Shown piece after piece: positions 34,251 through 43,816 of a stretch of 64,000 bases of DNA. The stretch is from contig NZ_CZPZ01000012.1 of assembly GCF_001458775.1 (NCBI RefSeq), positions 62,001 through 126,000 on the forward strand, read 5' to 3'. The DNA comes from Candidatus Nitrospira nitrificans (GTDB lineage: Bacteria; Nitrospirota; Nitrospiria; Nitrospirales; Nitrospiraceae). The notes under the pieces are model-generated. The model saw only the letters and a program-made list of their open reading frames with translations. It was not told where the DNA came from and made no database searches. Within the stretch, counting starts at the first letter, position 1. Each line of letters opens with the position of its first letter. A program made the position numbers and the translations under genes.

Positions 34251-36977
34251 CTATCCAACTCGTATCCTCGCGTCCACGATCCGGCAACCCTTACCTGGCG
34301 GAAGGGCGAAAATCGGGTTCAAGTCGAGTTCGCTGATTTCGGGAATTTCTTCGGCGAGGCGAGACACACGCAACAGCGTTTCTTCCAAGGCTTCAAGATC
34401 TGCCGGTGGATGGCCTCGATAGCCGGTGAGCAGCCTGTAGCCTTTGATACCCCTGATCATTTCTTCTGCGTCGAGATCGGTGAGGGGCGTGATGCGGAAC
34501 TGGACATCGCCAAGGATCTCGACGTGAATCCCTCCAAGGCCGAACGCAATCAAGGGTCCGAACAAGGGATCCTCGGTAACGCCTATCATCACCTCCACCC
34601 CACCGGTCAGCATCGGCTGCACCAACACGCCCTCCATGGCACCTAACTGGTTGGTCTCAGCGAGTCTTGTTCTGATTGACTCAAACGCCTTCCGCACCGC
34701 CTGGTCGTTTGCGAGATTCAACTGTACACCGCCGATCTCGGTCTTGTGCACGATCTGATATGAAGCCAGTTTGACGGCGACCGGATAGCCGGCTTGCCGT
34801 GCCAAGGCCGCCGCTTCGTCGGCGGTTTTGGCCACTCCGCCTGGTTGGACGGGAAGCCTGATCGCGCGGAGGACATTCCGTCTTTCTTCCGTCGTCAACC
34901 AGCCGTCTCCGCGGCGCGAGAGCGCGTCGGCACAAATTTGCCGAGCGGCTGAAAGGTCCAGATCATCGAAATCGGGAACCATCCCGGGCCGCTGTTGTCG
35001 CCATTCTCCATACGACGCCGCTTTACTGAGCACGAGCGCCGGGGTCTCCGGCAAGTGATAGGCCGGGATTGTCTCCGTGTGGAAACGAAACGTACGGTCC
35101 CTGTCGCCTTCCGCCATCCAACCGATGAGCACGGGCTTCGTCTTGGCGCCTGCCTTTCGGCCGTTTTCAATTCCAGCGATGATGCCGTGGGCGATGTCGG
35201 CTGTATCAGTCACTGTCACGGATATATACAGAATGATCAGGGCATCGATCTCTTCCGCCGACAAAAGAGTTTCAATCGCCTTGGCGTACTGATCGGGCGT
35301 GGCCGAGGCGATCAGATCGACGGGATTGCTCAGCGCGGCGGCGGACGGCAGAAACGAGGCGAGAGTCGCTTTGGTTCGGTCGGACAATTCGGGAACCACC
35401 AACGCATCCGCTTCACAAGCGTCGGTACAGAGGATGGCCGGCCCTCCGGCGTTCGTGATGATGCCCACCCGCCGTCCCGGCGGCAAGGGCTGAGCCGATA
35501 GACCGGCGGCCAGGGACAACATGTCGTCGAGTGATTCCGCGCGGATGACGCCGGCTTGATGAAACAACGCATCGACCGCCACATCGCTGGCCGCGAGGGC
35601 CGCCGTGTGGGAGCTTGCCGCCCTCCGTCCGGACTTCGTGCGGCCGGCCTTAACGGCCACAATCGGCTTGCATCGGCTCACCCGCCGCGCGATGCGCGCA
35701 AAGCGGCGAGGGTTGCCCAGGGACTCGACATAGACCAGAATCACATTCGTGGCGGGGTCTTCTTCCCAATATTGCAACAGATCGTTGGTGGAGACATCGG
35801 CCTTGTTTCCCACACTCACAAAGGAAGAGATGCCCAGTTGGAACCGTCGCGCGCCGGCAAGGGTGGCAATCCCGATGGCGCCGCTTTGCGACGACATGGC
35901 GGCATGGCCTTGAGGGGGAAACAGCGTGGTGAAGGTGGCATTCAGCTGCACGTTGGGGTCTGTATTCAAGATCCCGAAGCAATTAGGCCCGATCATGCGC
36001 ATGCCGTGCTGACGGACTTTCGTGACCACCTGCTGCTGAAGGGCGGCCCCCTCTCGTCCCACTTCCGCGAAACCAGCCGTAATGATGACACAAGCCCTGA
36101 TTCCCTTTGCCGCGCATTCGTCGATGACGGGCAACACAGAGTCACGCGGGACCGCGATGACGGCCAGATCGATGGGCTCCGGAATCTCCAGCAGTGATCG
36201 ATAGGTCCGGATTCCCTTGATGCCGGCGGCTTGTGGGTTGACGGGGTAAACGGCTCCTCGAAATCGGCCGGCCGTTATGGCATCAAGCAGCCGATAACCG
36301 ATCTTGTTCGGATTACGCGAAGCACCGATGATGGCGACGGACCTGGGCTGAAAAAATGGTCGGAGGGAGGCCGTCGTGGCCAGCCGTTCTCGAACCTCGG
36401 CGCGCGCGACGGTCGTTTCCGTAGGGATCAACGACAACTCCACTGCCATGTCGTCGCCTTCGTACGCTTCATGGGCGGTAAACCCCGATTCACGAAAGAC
36501 TTCGCGCATGGCCAGATTCTCCGCATGGGTTACAGCCCAGAGGCGGGTAAAGCCGTGGTGGATGGCCAATAAGGCCAGCCGCTCCAATAATAGGGTGCCC
36601 AAACCTTTGCCATGGAAGGCATCATCCACGACCATCGCCGCTTCCGCGGTATCGGCGTCCTTAGCCCAGTAGGATCCTGTGGCGATGATTTGCAACGAGC
36701 CTTCCTGCATCCGTGTCACAATCAGTGTGAGTTGTGAGTCAGGCGTGGATGAGTCGCACAGGGCCACGATGCGGTCGCGAGACGGGAGTGTTTCTGAAAA
36801 AAATCTGTGGCGTCTCGACTCAGGGGATAACCGATCAACGAACTGTTGCATCAGCGAGGCGTCCGTCGGTTCAGCCGGTCGGATGGCGGCGGTCGAGCCA
36901 TCACGCATGATGAGCAAACCGGACTCGGTATGATCGATCTTCAGGGGAGGAATGTAGAGGGGGCGGACGGATCTCAT
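34251..36977 (-). CDS. GNAT acetyltransferase fused to ADP-forming acyl-CoA synthetase
   Basis: This encodes 908 residues on the minus strand. An N-terminal GNAT domain (about 20-180, FHGKGLGTLLLERLA as acetyl-CoA loop) is followed by a CoA-binding domain (VAIIGASRNPNKIG). The next section has SSQSGAIGIA and the phosphohistidine segment ASSHTAALA, then a C-terminal ATP-grasp domain (GYPVAVKLAS...HKTEIGGV). In PatZ/Pka proteins the GNAT domain is C-terminal; here it is N-terminal. It may acetylate proteins or make acetate and ATP from acetyl-CoA. The acetyl phosphate pathway could connect it to the phosphoketolase at base 2. Confidence 0.92.
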   Translation of the reverse strand: MRSVRPLYIPPLKIDHTESGLLIMRDGSTAAIRPAEPTDASLMQQFVDRLSPESRRHRFFSETLPSRDRIVALCDSSTPDSQLTLIVTRMQEGSLQIIATGSYWAKDADTAEAAMVVDDAFHGKGLGTLLLERLALLAIHHGFTRLWAVTHAENLAMREVFRESGFTAHEAYEGDDMAVELSLIPTETTVARAEVRERLATTASLRPFFQPRSVAIIGASRNPNKIGYRLLDAITAGRFRGAVYPVNPQAAGIKGIRTYRSLLEIPEPIDLAVIAVPRDSVLPVIDECAAKGIRACVIITAGFAEVGREGAALQQQVVTKVRQHGMRMIGPNCFGILNTDPNVQLNATFTTLFPPQGHAAMSSQSGAIGIATLAGARRFQLGISSFVSVGNKADVSTNDLLQYWEEDPATNVILVYVESLGNPRRFARIARRVSRCKPIVAVKAGRTKSGRRAASSHTAALAASDVAVDALFHQAGVIRAESLDDMLSLAAGLSAQPLPPGRRVGIITNAGGPAILCTDACEADALVVPELSDRTKATLASFLPSAAALSNPVDLIASATPDQYAKAIETLLSAEEIDALIILYISVTVTDTADIAHGIIAGIENGRKAGAKTKPVLIGWMAEGDRDRTFRFHTETIPAYHLPETPALVLSKAASYGEWRQQRPGMVPDFDDLDLSAARQICADALSRRGDGWLTTEERRNVLRAIRLPVQPGGVAKTADEAAALARQAGYPVAVKLASYQIVHKTEIGGVQLNLANDQAVRKAFESIRTRLAETNQLGAMEGVLVQPMLTGGVEVMIGVTEDPLFGPLIAFGLGGIHVEILGDVQFRITPLTDLDAEEMIRGIKGYRLLTGYRGHPPADLEALEETLLRVSRLAEEIPEISELDLNPIFALPPGKGCRIVDARIRVG

Positions 36978-37029
36978 GGCACTCCGGGGACTTCCATATG
37001 AAAATGAAGGATGCGGGTGGTGCCTTGGA

Positions 37030-37389
37030 CTAGCTCATGATATCGGCCGGCGACACGGATCTGATGTAGGAGAGCACATCCAGCATTTGTTGATCCGTCA
37101 GTTTGCCGCGGAAACTGTGCATCGGACTGAACAGCACGCCGTTCGACATCGCCACCAGCAACTCCCAATCGGTTTTGGACCGAGTGGCTTGAGACCGAAG
37201 ATCAGCCGGGCGAACAATCAGATCTTGGCTGTCCGGCCCATTCCCGTCCAGTTTTGGTCCATGGCAACGGAGACATTGTTGCTGATAGATGGTTTGTCCG
37301 ATCTTCGCATCACCCCGGATCGCTTGAGCAAAGACCACGGCGGTCAACGAGGATATGAGCACGAACGCAACGAACAGTATCTTACTCAT
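37030..37389 (-). CDS. Monoheme class I cytochrome c
   Basis: This encodes 119 residues. A signal peptide (about 1-21, VVFAQA) is followed by CLRCH (about 40), RPADLRSQ, LFSPMHSFRGKLTDQQM and DVLSYIRSV. It is the paralogue of the cytochrome at 27578 by layout. It lies between the GNAT-synthetase and Usp genes and reads with them. Confidence 0.9.
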   Translation of the reverse strand: MSKILFVAFVLISSLTAVVFAQAIRGDAKIGQTIYQQQCLRCHGPKLDGNGPDSQDLIVRPADLRSQATRSKTDWELLVAMSNGVLFSPMHSFRGKLTDQQMLDVLSYIRSVSPADIMS

Positions 37390-37400
37390 GGTCTATCCTT

Positions 37401-38258
37401 TCATCTCAAGACGAGGACCGGACAGGCCACGTGATGCACGACGGCATGGGACACGCTTCCCAAGAGAAAACGAGCAAGACCCTTGCGTCCATGTGAGGTG
37501 ACGATCACGAGATCCATGGTCTTCGCTTCCAGTTCGATCGCCGCTGCGGGATTGCCTGAGGCGATCTTCGTGTTCACCGTATAGCGAGGGCTTAAGAGTT
37601 TACCGGCGGTCGATTTGACGAGCTCATCCGCATAGCGCTCCGCGCCCTCCCACCATGTTTGGGTTCCCAGCGCGTCATAAGGGTCGTTGACTCCGATCGG
37701 GATGAGGGCATGAAACACGCAGAGTTCGGTGGGATCAACGAAGGGATGTTGCGTGAGCCATTTCACGATTCGGTCGGCATCGTCTCGATCCTCGATGGCG
37801 ACGAGCACCCGCTGCACCTTGCGGGCGGCGCCCCTGACGATCAACGTCGGGCGGGAGCCGTGCAGGAGCACACGATGGGACACGCTCCCGAGGACAACCT
37901 CGGAAAGGCGGCTTCGTCCGCGCGCGCCGACGACGACCAGGTCGGCGGAGAGGGTATGTGCGCTGTCGAGGATGAGCTGAGCCGGACTGCCGATTTCATT
38001 CACGTTCCTGATCGACGCCATCTCCGCCGGTACCATGGCGGCGGCGCGCTCCAGCAGTTGGCGCCCCGAATCGACCATCGCCTTGCGGAAATCATCGTAC
38101 CCTTGCACGTTTCCCGCTTGGGCCACGAACGGATGTTCCAAAATCCCCAAATCGACGCCGTGGACCAGCGTGACATCGGTTGGGCGATAGAGTTGAAATG
38201 TCTGGACGACGGCGGCAAAAGCCTGATCCGACCAATCGACACCGATGACGACTCTCAT
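37401..38258 (-). CDS. Universal stress protein, two tandem Usp domains
   Basis: This encodes 285 residues from ATG 38258, behind GGGAAAGGC; the frame continues to 38285. Two UspA domains are seen: the first has VIGVDWSDQAF and VVVGARGRSRLSEVVLGSVSHRVLLHG (ATP-binding G-x2-G-x9-G-S type). The second ends VIVTSHGRKGLARFLLGSVSHAVVHHV. Both keep nucleotide-binding glycines. It is cytoplasmic. Confidence 0.93.
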   Translation of the reverse strand: MRVVIGVDWSDQAFAAVVQTFQLYRPTDVTLVHGVDLGILEHPFVAQAGNVQGYDDFRKAMVDSGRQLLERAAAMVPAEMASIRNVNEIGSPAQLILDSAHTLSADLVVVGARGRSRLSEVVLGSVSHRVLLHGSRPTLIVRGAARKVQRVLVAIEDRDDADRIVKWLTQHPFVDPTELCVFHALIPIGVNDPYDALGTQTWWEGAERYADELVKSTAGKLLSPRYTVNTKIASGNPAAAIELEAKTMDLVIVTSHGRKGLARFLLGSVSHAVVHHVACPVLVLR

Positions 38259-38281
38259 GTCGTGCCTTTCCCGTCCGACAG

Positions 38282-38842
38282 TCAAAACAGCGGATGTGGC
38301 GCGGTGCCGAACGGAAGCACGCGCGGTGATTCACCCACATTGCCGCGAATACGCCATGTTCCGTCTTCGAGGCCGAGATAATGTATTTCTTCATGCCAGC
38401 TGTCGATAGGGACATACAGACCGCTGGTCTTCGACCTGGCCCAGAGATGGCCGGTACAGGTGACCTCCAACACCGCATCGCGACCCGATCCGACTTTGGA
38501 CATCTTCGTGAAGAGGTGGGTGCTGGCAATCTCCTGATACTCATCAAAAAGCTCTTTCCAGATCTTCCGGAGATCGTTTTTTTTGAGCCCATGGTAGTTG
38601 TACTGGGAAGAATACACGGCCATGACCTTCTCAAGGTCATGGGCTTTGATCGCGTCGTCGGCCTCTTCGAAGAGGCCGACGACGGCTTTGACCGTGGCCT
38701 CGTCTACTTCGGTCACCGAACCGGACGGAACGACAATCTTCGCTGCCGCTGTCCCGGCAAAGATGATGATAAGAACGAGATGGATGATGGTCGATACCCG
38801 CCTCGGTCCTCTGCCTGCCGGGGTTTTTGGTTGTGCGGCCAT
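38282..38842 (-). CDS. Membrane-anchored NTF2/SnoaL-like protein
   Basis: This encodes 186 residues. One N-terminal hydrophobic helix (about 15-33) is followed by an NTF2-like fold: KAVVGLFEEADDAIKAHDLEKV, MAVYSSQYNYHG, then strands to the end. The function is not recognised; such domains bind small ligands or act in envelope stress. It lies 23 bases upstream of the Usp gene on the same strand. Confidence 0.6.
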   Translation of the reverse strand: MAAQPKTPAGRGPRRVSTIIHLVLIIIFAGTAAAKIVVPSGSVTEVDEATVKAVVGLFEEADDAIKAHDLEKVMAVYSSQYNYHGLKKNDLRKIWKELFDEYQEIASTHLFTKMSKVGSGRDAVLEVTCTGHLWARSKTSGLYVPIDSWHEEIHYLGLEDGTWRIRGNVGESPRVLPFGTAPHPLF

Positions 38843-38859
38843 GCCTGCTCCGTCAAGAA

Positions 38860-39525
38860 TTAAACCGAGTGTGCTCGCTCTCTCAGCGCTTCTTCAGCCG
38901 AGTGCAAATATTCCACCACATCGTGATCGCTGACCTGTGCGAAGTCGATATAGTGGTTACCCACGGCCCAGAACGGGTCCGGTGTGGCGAGAACTATAAA
39001 TTCGTCCACCCGCATGCGCGCCTCTCGGACGGTCTCCACGGGACCAACCGGCACGGCTCCGATCAGGCGGCGCGGTTTGAGGTGTCTGATGGACTGGGCG
39101 GATGCGAAGAACGTGGCGCCGGTGGCGATCCCGTCATCCACGAGAATGACGATGCGGTCGGTGAGCGTGGGGAGCTGTCGTCCTCGGCGATAAAGCTGCT
39201 GCCGCCGGACAATCTCCCGCTGCTGCGCCTGAATCGACGGCTGGATATCGGATCGCGAGAGGTGAAAGGCGGCCATCGTGTCGGGATTCATATTCACAAC
39301 CCCTGTTTCACCCACCGCGCCCAATGCGTATTCGGGGTTATCCGGCGCTCCCAGCTTTCGAGCGATGAAGACATCCAGTGGAAGATGCAGTCCCAGGCTC
39401 AGTTGATACCCGACTGCGACGCCGCCTCGTGGCAATGCCACGATCAGAGCGGCCTGGTCGTCACGGTATTGGATCAGCCGATCAACAAGCCGTCGACCAG
39501 CCTCTTCGCGATTCTTGAACGTCAC
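38860..39525 (-). CDS. Phosphoribosyltransferase-fold protein
   Basis: This encodes 221 residues. GTG 39525 is preferred, behind GGGAAG, giving VTFKNREEAG; the open frame runs to 39669. The PRPP-binding motif IVILVDDGIATGAT (about 120) and the opening ALPRGGVAVGYQL are typical of a PRT family common in stress regions of Proteobacteria and Nitrospira. The substrate is unknown. Confidence 0.85.
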   Translation of the reverse strand: MTFKNREEAGRRLVDRLIQYRDDQAALIVALPRGGVAVGYQLSLGLHLPLDVFIARKLGAPDNPEYALGAVGETGVVNMNPDTMAAFHLSRSDIQPSIQAQQREIVRRQQLYRRGRQLPTLTDRIVILVDDGIATGATFFASAQSIRHLKPRRLIGAVPVGPVETVREARMRVDEFIVLATPDPFWAVGNHYIDFAQVSDHDVVEYLHSAEEALRERAHSV

Positions 39526-39548
39526 GCTCTTCCCTTCCGCTCCCGGGT

Positions 39549-39701
39549 TTACATAAGGCCGCTCGTCACACCAACCCCGATCAGGAACATCGCCATGAAG
39601 ATCAGGATGAGCATGAGCAAAAAATGATGATGCGTCCCGCCTTCTCTCTGATTCCACTGGACTTCCCACGGAATCTCGAGGTAACGGGGATGGCGAAACA
39701 T
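39549..39701 (-). CDS. Small 50-residue single-helix membrane protein
   Basis: ATG 39701 sits behind AGGAGGATCTC, an excellent ribosome site. The protein has a charged N-terminus (MFRHPRYLEIPW), a short His cluster (THHHF) and a C-terminal membrane helix (LMLILIFMAMFLIGVGV) ending at TAA 39549-39551. It fits neatly between the phosphoribosyltransferase and Hsp20 genes. No family is recognised. Confidence 0.65.
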   Translation of the reverse strand: MFRHPRYLEIPWEVQWNQREGGTHHHFLLMLILIFMAMFLIGVGVTSGLM

Positions 39702-39718
39702 GAGATCCTCCTCTCTTC

Positions 39719-40192
39719 TCAGGCGATTTTCACTTCAATCGCCTTAGGCTTGGCCTTCTCCGACTTTGGAAGGTGCACTTTCAGCAGGCCGTCTTTGTAC
39801 TCGGCGTTGACCTTGGACCCGTCGGCGTCCTCGGGGAGGGTAAAGCTCCGTATGAAACTGCCGTAGGCCCGCTCGACACGGTGATACTTCGTCCCTTTTT
39901 CTTCCTTCTCGTATTTCCGCTCGCCCGTGATCGTGAGGACATCGTCGTTCACATTCAACTTGATGTCTTCTTTCTTCATTTCCGGGATCTCGGCTTTGAT
40001 GACGTACTCCTTGTCATCTTCCGAGATATCCACCAGCGGCGACCATTCCGCCACGGTGATAGCCTCCTGCTTGTCGCCACGGGAAGGAACCGATGTACGG
40101 CCGAAGTAACTCGAAAGTCGTTTCTCCATCTCCTCGAGTTCCTTGAATGGATTCCATCGCGTCGGCGGGTCCCATCGTGTCAGTGCGCTCAT
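39719..40192 (-). CDS. Hsp20/alpha-crystallin small heat-shock protein
   Basis: This encodes 157 residues from ATG 40192, behind AAAGGAGG with 8 bases spacing; ATG 40198 is too close. The alpha-crystallin domain (about 50-155) has WSPLVDISEDDKEYVIKAE, LTITGERKYEKE and AEYKDGLLKVHLPK. It binds unfolded proteins without ATP. A sigma-54-like element lies upstream at 40251. Confidence 0.95.
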   Translation of the reverse strand: MSALTRWDPPTRWNPFKELEEMEKRLSSYFGRTSVPSRGDKQEAITVAEWSPLVDISEDDKEYVIKAEIPEMKKEDIKLNVNDDVLTITGERKYEKEEKGTKYHRVERAYGSFIRSFTLPEDADGSKVNAEYKDGLLKVHLPKSEKAKPKAIEVKIA

Positions 40193-40250
40193 GACCATTG
40201 CCTCCTTTGTGTGATTGATGAGGGGGCCGGATGCCCCGCCACTGAACGAG

Positions 40251-40266
40251 TGCATCGACGGTGCCA
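40251..40266 (-). promoter_or_regulatory. Weak sigma-54-like promoter upstream of hsp20
   Basis: Read on the minus strand the bases are TGGCACCGTCGATGCA. GG and GC are correctly spaced; mismatches are C at position 7 and A at 12. It is 59 bases before the hsp20 start, so it is plausible but less convincing than the two cytochrome elements. Confidence 0.3.
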
Positions 40267-40486
40267 GGGGGAAAAAGAGGAATGTCGGCGGGACACCTTC
40301 CAGGAAACACGGAGAGTTAGATCGCTGTTGCCCGGCAAAGACAGCTATGTGAACTGTGGCATTACGGGACAGTCGCGCGCGTGAGCCTGTCGCCTCATTC
40401 ACCATTGATCGGTGTAGACTAAGATGTGAGGTGGACCGATTCTTATCGTGTAAGTCCGGCTCGTACGAGAAAGGAGGGACCCCATC

Positions 40487-40684
40487 ATGATTGGAACAGG
40501 CGCCGGGAAGAGCCGTGTATGGGGTGATCGTTGCCATCGTTGTGGCGGACTGATGGTTCCCGAACAGGTGTTAGAAATCCGGTCAATGGACTTCCGTTGC
40601 ATGAGTTGCGGTGAGCGTATCGATCCCGTGATTCTTGCCCATCGTGAAAGACATTCCATACGAATGGAAGCAAAACGCTCATGA
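40487..40684 (+). CDS. Small zinc-ribbon protein
   Basis: This encodes 65 residues from ATG 40487, behind AAGGAGGG. Two Cys pairs, CHRCGG and CMSCGE, form a zinc ribbon. The rest is basic. It may bind nucleic acid, but nothing closer is recognised. It lies upstream of hydB in the same direction. Confidence 0.7.
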   Translation: MIGTGAGKSRVWGDRCHRCGGLMVPEQVLEIRSMDFRCMSCGERIDPVILAHRERHSIRMEAKRS

Positions 40685-40782
40685 TGGGTCAGTAGTCCGA
40701 TTTCTCGCCTTGCGTGACCGGAGAGGAGCATTTACGATGGCGACAAGAGGACGTTGTCATAACGAGAGTGGTGAGTGTGTAC

Positions 40783-41910
40783 ATGACCAGCGGGATGCGC
40801 GGCGCGTTGCCGACAGCCAGTCTCCAACGATTGCTCGATGCCCTCAGCGCGAAGGGATATCGCATTGTCGGACTCACGGTGCGGGATGGGTCGGTCGTGT
40901 GGGAGACCGTCCGGTCCGTGTCCGATCTGCCGGTCGGCTGGCGTGATCACCAAGAACCGGGACGCTACCGGCTGGAACAGACCGGCTCACAGGAAATCTT
41001 CGGTGTCGTTCATGGACCGCAATCGCTGAAACCGTTCGTCTTTGCGCCACGCGAGCCGCTCTTGCAGATCGAGCGGAACCATGATGGATTCGCCGCGCGC
41101 CCGACGCTCCCGCGATCGGAGAAGGTGGCGATCATCGGTGCTCGCTCCTGTGATCTCGCCGGGCTGACGATTCAAGATCGGATTTTTCTAAAGGATGCCT
41201 ACGGGGACCCTTACTACGCGGCCCGCCGTGAAGGGCTCTTGGTGATCGCGGTGAACTGCGTCAGAGCGCTACCCACCTGTTTTTGCGCATCCATGGAGAC
41301 CGGCCCGCGCGCCGAACGTGGCTTCGATCTCCTGTTGACTGAAGTGGACGACCAGCTGTTGATCGAAGCGGGCAGCGCGGCCGGTCATGAAGTTCTCGCA
41401 AGCCTTCCGTTCACTCGCGCTTCGGCAGAGCAGATGGCCGAGGCTGATACGCGGGTCGACGCCTGCGCCCAGAGCCAAGTCAGACGGCTCGATCACTCAC
41501 GCTTGCCGCAGGCTCTCTATGACGCTCACGAACATCCGCGATGGGATGAGGTGGCGGGGCGATGCCTTGCCTGCGCGAATTGCACGATGGTCTGTCCGAC
41601 CTGCTTTTGCCATACGGTCGAGGAGACACCGGACCTCTCGCGCCGGCACACCACGCACGCCAGATTGTGGGATTCCTGTTTCACCCAGGAACATGGCTAC
41701 ATTCACGGCAAGAACATGCGCCCGACGATCAAGGATCGGTACCGGATGTGGCTCACGCATAAGCTGGCATCGTGGATCGATCAGTTCGGCGCGTCCGGCT
41801 GCGTCGGTTGCGGCCGATGCATCACCTGGTGTCCGGTCGGGATTGATCTGACCGAGGAGTTGCCGGCGTTGCTGAGGCCGAGCGAACAGCCGTCAACGAC
41901 CGGCGGATAG
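40783..41910 (+). CDS. hydB: Hydrogenase beta subunit (iron-sulfur, HydB)
   Basis: This encodes 375 residues from ATG 40783. GTG 40714 opens the frame and would add 23 residues, so the start is uncertain. It carries electrons between the hydrogenase core and HydG. Two cysteine motifs for [4Fe-4S] clusters lie near the C-terminus: [14 protein letters not shown] and [13 protein letters not shown] central [12 protein letters not shown] segment and [12 protein letters not shown] match HydB of group 3b sulfhydrogenases. It is the first of four hydrogenase genes. Confidence 0.9.
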   Translation: MTSGMRGALPTASLQRLLDALSAKGYRIVGLTVRDGSVVWETVRSVSDLPVGWRDHQEPGRYRLEQTGSQEIFGVVHGPQSLKPFVFAPREPLLQIERNHDGFAARPTLPRSEKVAIIGARSCDLAGLTIQDRIFLKDAYGDPYYAARREGLLVIAVNCVRALPTCFCASMETGPRAERGFDLLLTEVDDQLLIEAGSAAGHEVLASLPFTRASAEQMAEADTRVDACAQSQVRRLDHSRLPQALYDAHEHPRWDEVAGRCLACANCTMVCPTCFCHTVEETPDLSRRHTTHARLWDSCFTQEHGYIHGKNMRPTIKDRYRMWLTHKLASWIDQFGASGCVGCGRCITWCPVGIDLTEELPALLRPSEQPSTTGG

Positions 41911-41925
41911 CATTGCAGGGAGCCG

Positions 41926-42759
41926 ATGGTTAATCCCTACCTCATTCATCCGGCGACCATCGTGGAGAAGATTCGGGAAGCCGACGACGTCCATACCTAT
42001 CGCTTGCGGCTCGTCGATGAATCGGTGCGGCGCCGATTCCGATTCAAGGCCGGGCAGTTCAATATGGTTTATCTGTTCGGCGTGGGGGAGGTGGCGATCT
42101 CGATCGTCTCCGACCCGGATGAGCCGGAGTTTCTGGACCATACGATTCGCACCGTGGGGCGAGTCACCAAGGCGATCGCCGATCTGCAGCCCGGCGATGT
42201 CTTGGGCATCAGAGGCCCCTTCGGACAGGGATGGCCGTTGGAAGAAGCGCGAGGGCGGAATGTGGTGATCGTGACCGGCGGTCTGGGATGTGCACCGGTC
42301 GTCGGAGCGATTGAGTATATCTTCCGGCGGCGAGAAGACTATGGTCCGGTCCGGATCATCCACGGGGTCAAGACACCGAGAGACCTGCTCTATCGCGATC
42401 GGTTCGAAACATGGGGGCGATTGCCCGACACCGAGGTGTGGTTGACGAGCGGTCAACCGGATAAAACCTGGCACTATCACGTCGGGGTGGTGACGGAGCT
42501 GTTCGAGTGCGTGACGATCGAGCTTGGGGAAAGCATCGTGCTGATGTGCGGACCGGAGATCATGATGCGTCTGGGCGTGCCTATCTTGATGAGACGGGGC
42601 ATTCCTGACACCGCCATCTACCTGTCCTTGGAGCGGCACATGGAATGTGGAATCGGCCTCTGTGGCCATTGCCAGCTGGGTCCGTACTTCTTGTGTAAAG
42701 ACGGCCCGGTCATGCGGTACGACCAAGTGGCGCAGTGGTTGGGACGGACGGGAGTATAG
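41926..42759 (+). CDS. hydG: Hydrogenase gamma subunit (FAD/NAD(P)-binding, HydG)
   Basis: This encodes 277 residues, 15 bases after hydB. A ferredoxin-reductase-type FAD domain ([20 protein letters not shown]) is followed by an NAD(P) domain ([13 protein letters not shown]) and a C-terminal [2Fe-2S] motif ([14 protein letters not shown]...C). It moves electrons between FAD and NAD(P). This makes the complex a bidirectional NAD(P)-linked enzyme. Confidence 0.93.
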   Translation: MVNPYLIHPATIVEKIREADDVHTYRLRLVDESVRRRFRFKAGQFNMVYLFGVGEVAISIVSDPDEPEFLDHTIRTVGRVTKAIADLQPGDVLGIRGPFGQGWPLEEARGRNVVIVTGGLGCAPVVGAIEYIFRRREDYGPVRIIHGVKTPRDLLYRDRFETWGRLPDTEVWLTSGQPDKTWHYHVGVVTELFECVTIELGESIVLMCGPEIMMRLGVPILMRRGIPDTAIYLSLERHMECGIGLCGHCQLGPYFLCKDGPVMRYDQVAQWLGRTGV

Positions 42760-42799
42760 CTTGAGGCGTCGTTCGTGAAGCGGGAGCGGCTTCTGGATG

Positions 42800-42888
42800 A
42801 AAGTTTCGTGTTTCGAGTTTCACGTTTAAAGTCCCAAGTTGGGCAGAAACCAAAACCTTAAACTGAAACATGAAGCCATCGGCCCATA
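42800..42888 (-). repeat. Heptad inverted repeat, copy 6, inverted orientation
   Basis: Read on the minus strand: leader GGGCCGATGGC, then TTCATGTTTCAGTTTAAGG, the core TTTTGGTTTCTGCCCAACTTG and right-half GTGAAACTCG and AAACACGAAAC. It lies between hydG and hydD and is the only copy inverted relative to the others. Confidence 0.7.
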
Positions 42889-42937
42889 CGTCTCACGCTT
42901 CACGCGGAACGTGCCAGTAAGGTCGTCTAGGGAGTGA

Positions 42938-43771
42938 ATGTTGGATCCATCGAAAGAGATCGATGAGGGGCAGCGGCCAAGGCTGGCGGTATTCAAGTTC
43001 GCCTCCTGCGACGGCTGTCAGCTCAGCATGTTGAATCTTGAGGAGGATCTGCTGGCATTGGGCCAGGCGTTGGACATCGCCTATTTTCCAGAAGCTTCCA
43101 GCGACATGAGCGATGGTCCGTACGATATCGCGTTGGTGGAGGGATCGATCACCACCGCGGAAGATGCGCAGCGCATTCTGAATGTACGACAACAGACGAA
43201 GAAGTTGCTCACGATCGGGGCCTGCGCGACGGCCGGCGGCATTCAGGCGTTGCGCAACTGGGGCGATATCGAGGCGTTTAAACAGGCCGTCTATCCCAGG
43301 CCGGACTATATCCAGAGTCTCAGCACCTCCACTCCCATCTCGGACCATGTCCGCGTGGACTTCGAATTGTGGGGATGCCCGATCGATAAGGGTCAACTCC
43401 TGCGTGTCCTCACGGACTTGTCGGCGGGAGTACCACCACGCCTGCCGGTTGACAGCGTCTGTCTGGAGTGCAAGCGGCGAGGAACTGTGTGTGTGGTGGT
43501 CGCCAAGGGTATGCCTTGTCTCGGACCGGTGACCAGGAGCGGTTGCGGGGCGATCTGTCCGGCTATGGGACGGGACTGTTACGGCTGTTTTGGACCGAGC
43601 GAAGGAGCAAGGAAGGGACCAGGCCTTCCACCGAACACCAGCTCGCTTGCGAAGCACTTTCATGAGGAATTACAGCTGATCCCGATCGAGGTCCTGCGAC
43701 GATTTCGTGGTATCAACGGCGATGCGTCACCTTTTCGTGATGAGAGCAATGTTTGGGAGAAGAAAGCGTGA
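42938..43771 (+). CDS. hydD: [NiFe] hydrogenase small (delta) subunit
   Basis: This encodes 277 residues. ATG 42938 is behind GGGAG. The N-terminal FASCDGCQLSMLNLEEDL holds the proximal cluster Cys pair, TIGACATAGGI and CPIDKGQ the others, and further Cys near CLECKRRG, GCGAICP and CYGCFGP are available for clusters. It sits with the large subunit in the cytoplasm and has no twin-Arg signal, as expected for group 3. Confidence 0.92.
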   Translation: MLDPSKEIDEGQRPRLAVFKFASCDGCQLSMLNLEEDLLALGQALDIAYFPEASSDMSDGPYDIALVEGSITTAEDAQRILNVRQQTKKLLTIGACATAGGIQALRNWGDIEAFKQAVYPRPDYIQSLSTSTPISDHVRVDFELWGCPIDKGQLLRVLTDLSAGVPPRLPVDSVCLECKRRGTVCVVVAKGMPCLGPVTRSGCGAICPAMGRDCYGCFGPSEGARKGPGLPPNTSSLAKHFHEELQLIPIEVLRRFRGINGDASPFRDESNVWEKKA

Positions 43772-43816
43772 AGTGTGACACGTGAAACGCACGAAGTCGG
43801 ATGTGAAAGGTAAAAA

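Noticed and set aside
40635-40946. Frame of 103 residues with a possible GAGAGGAG site before an internal ATG (40737)
   Set aside because: It overlaps hydB in another frame and shows no family pattern; the hydB frame carries clear motifs.
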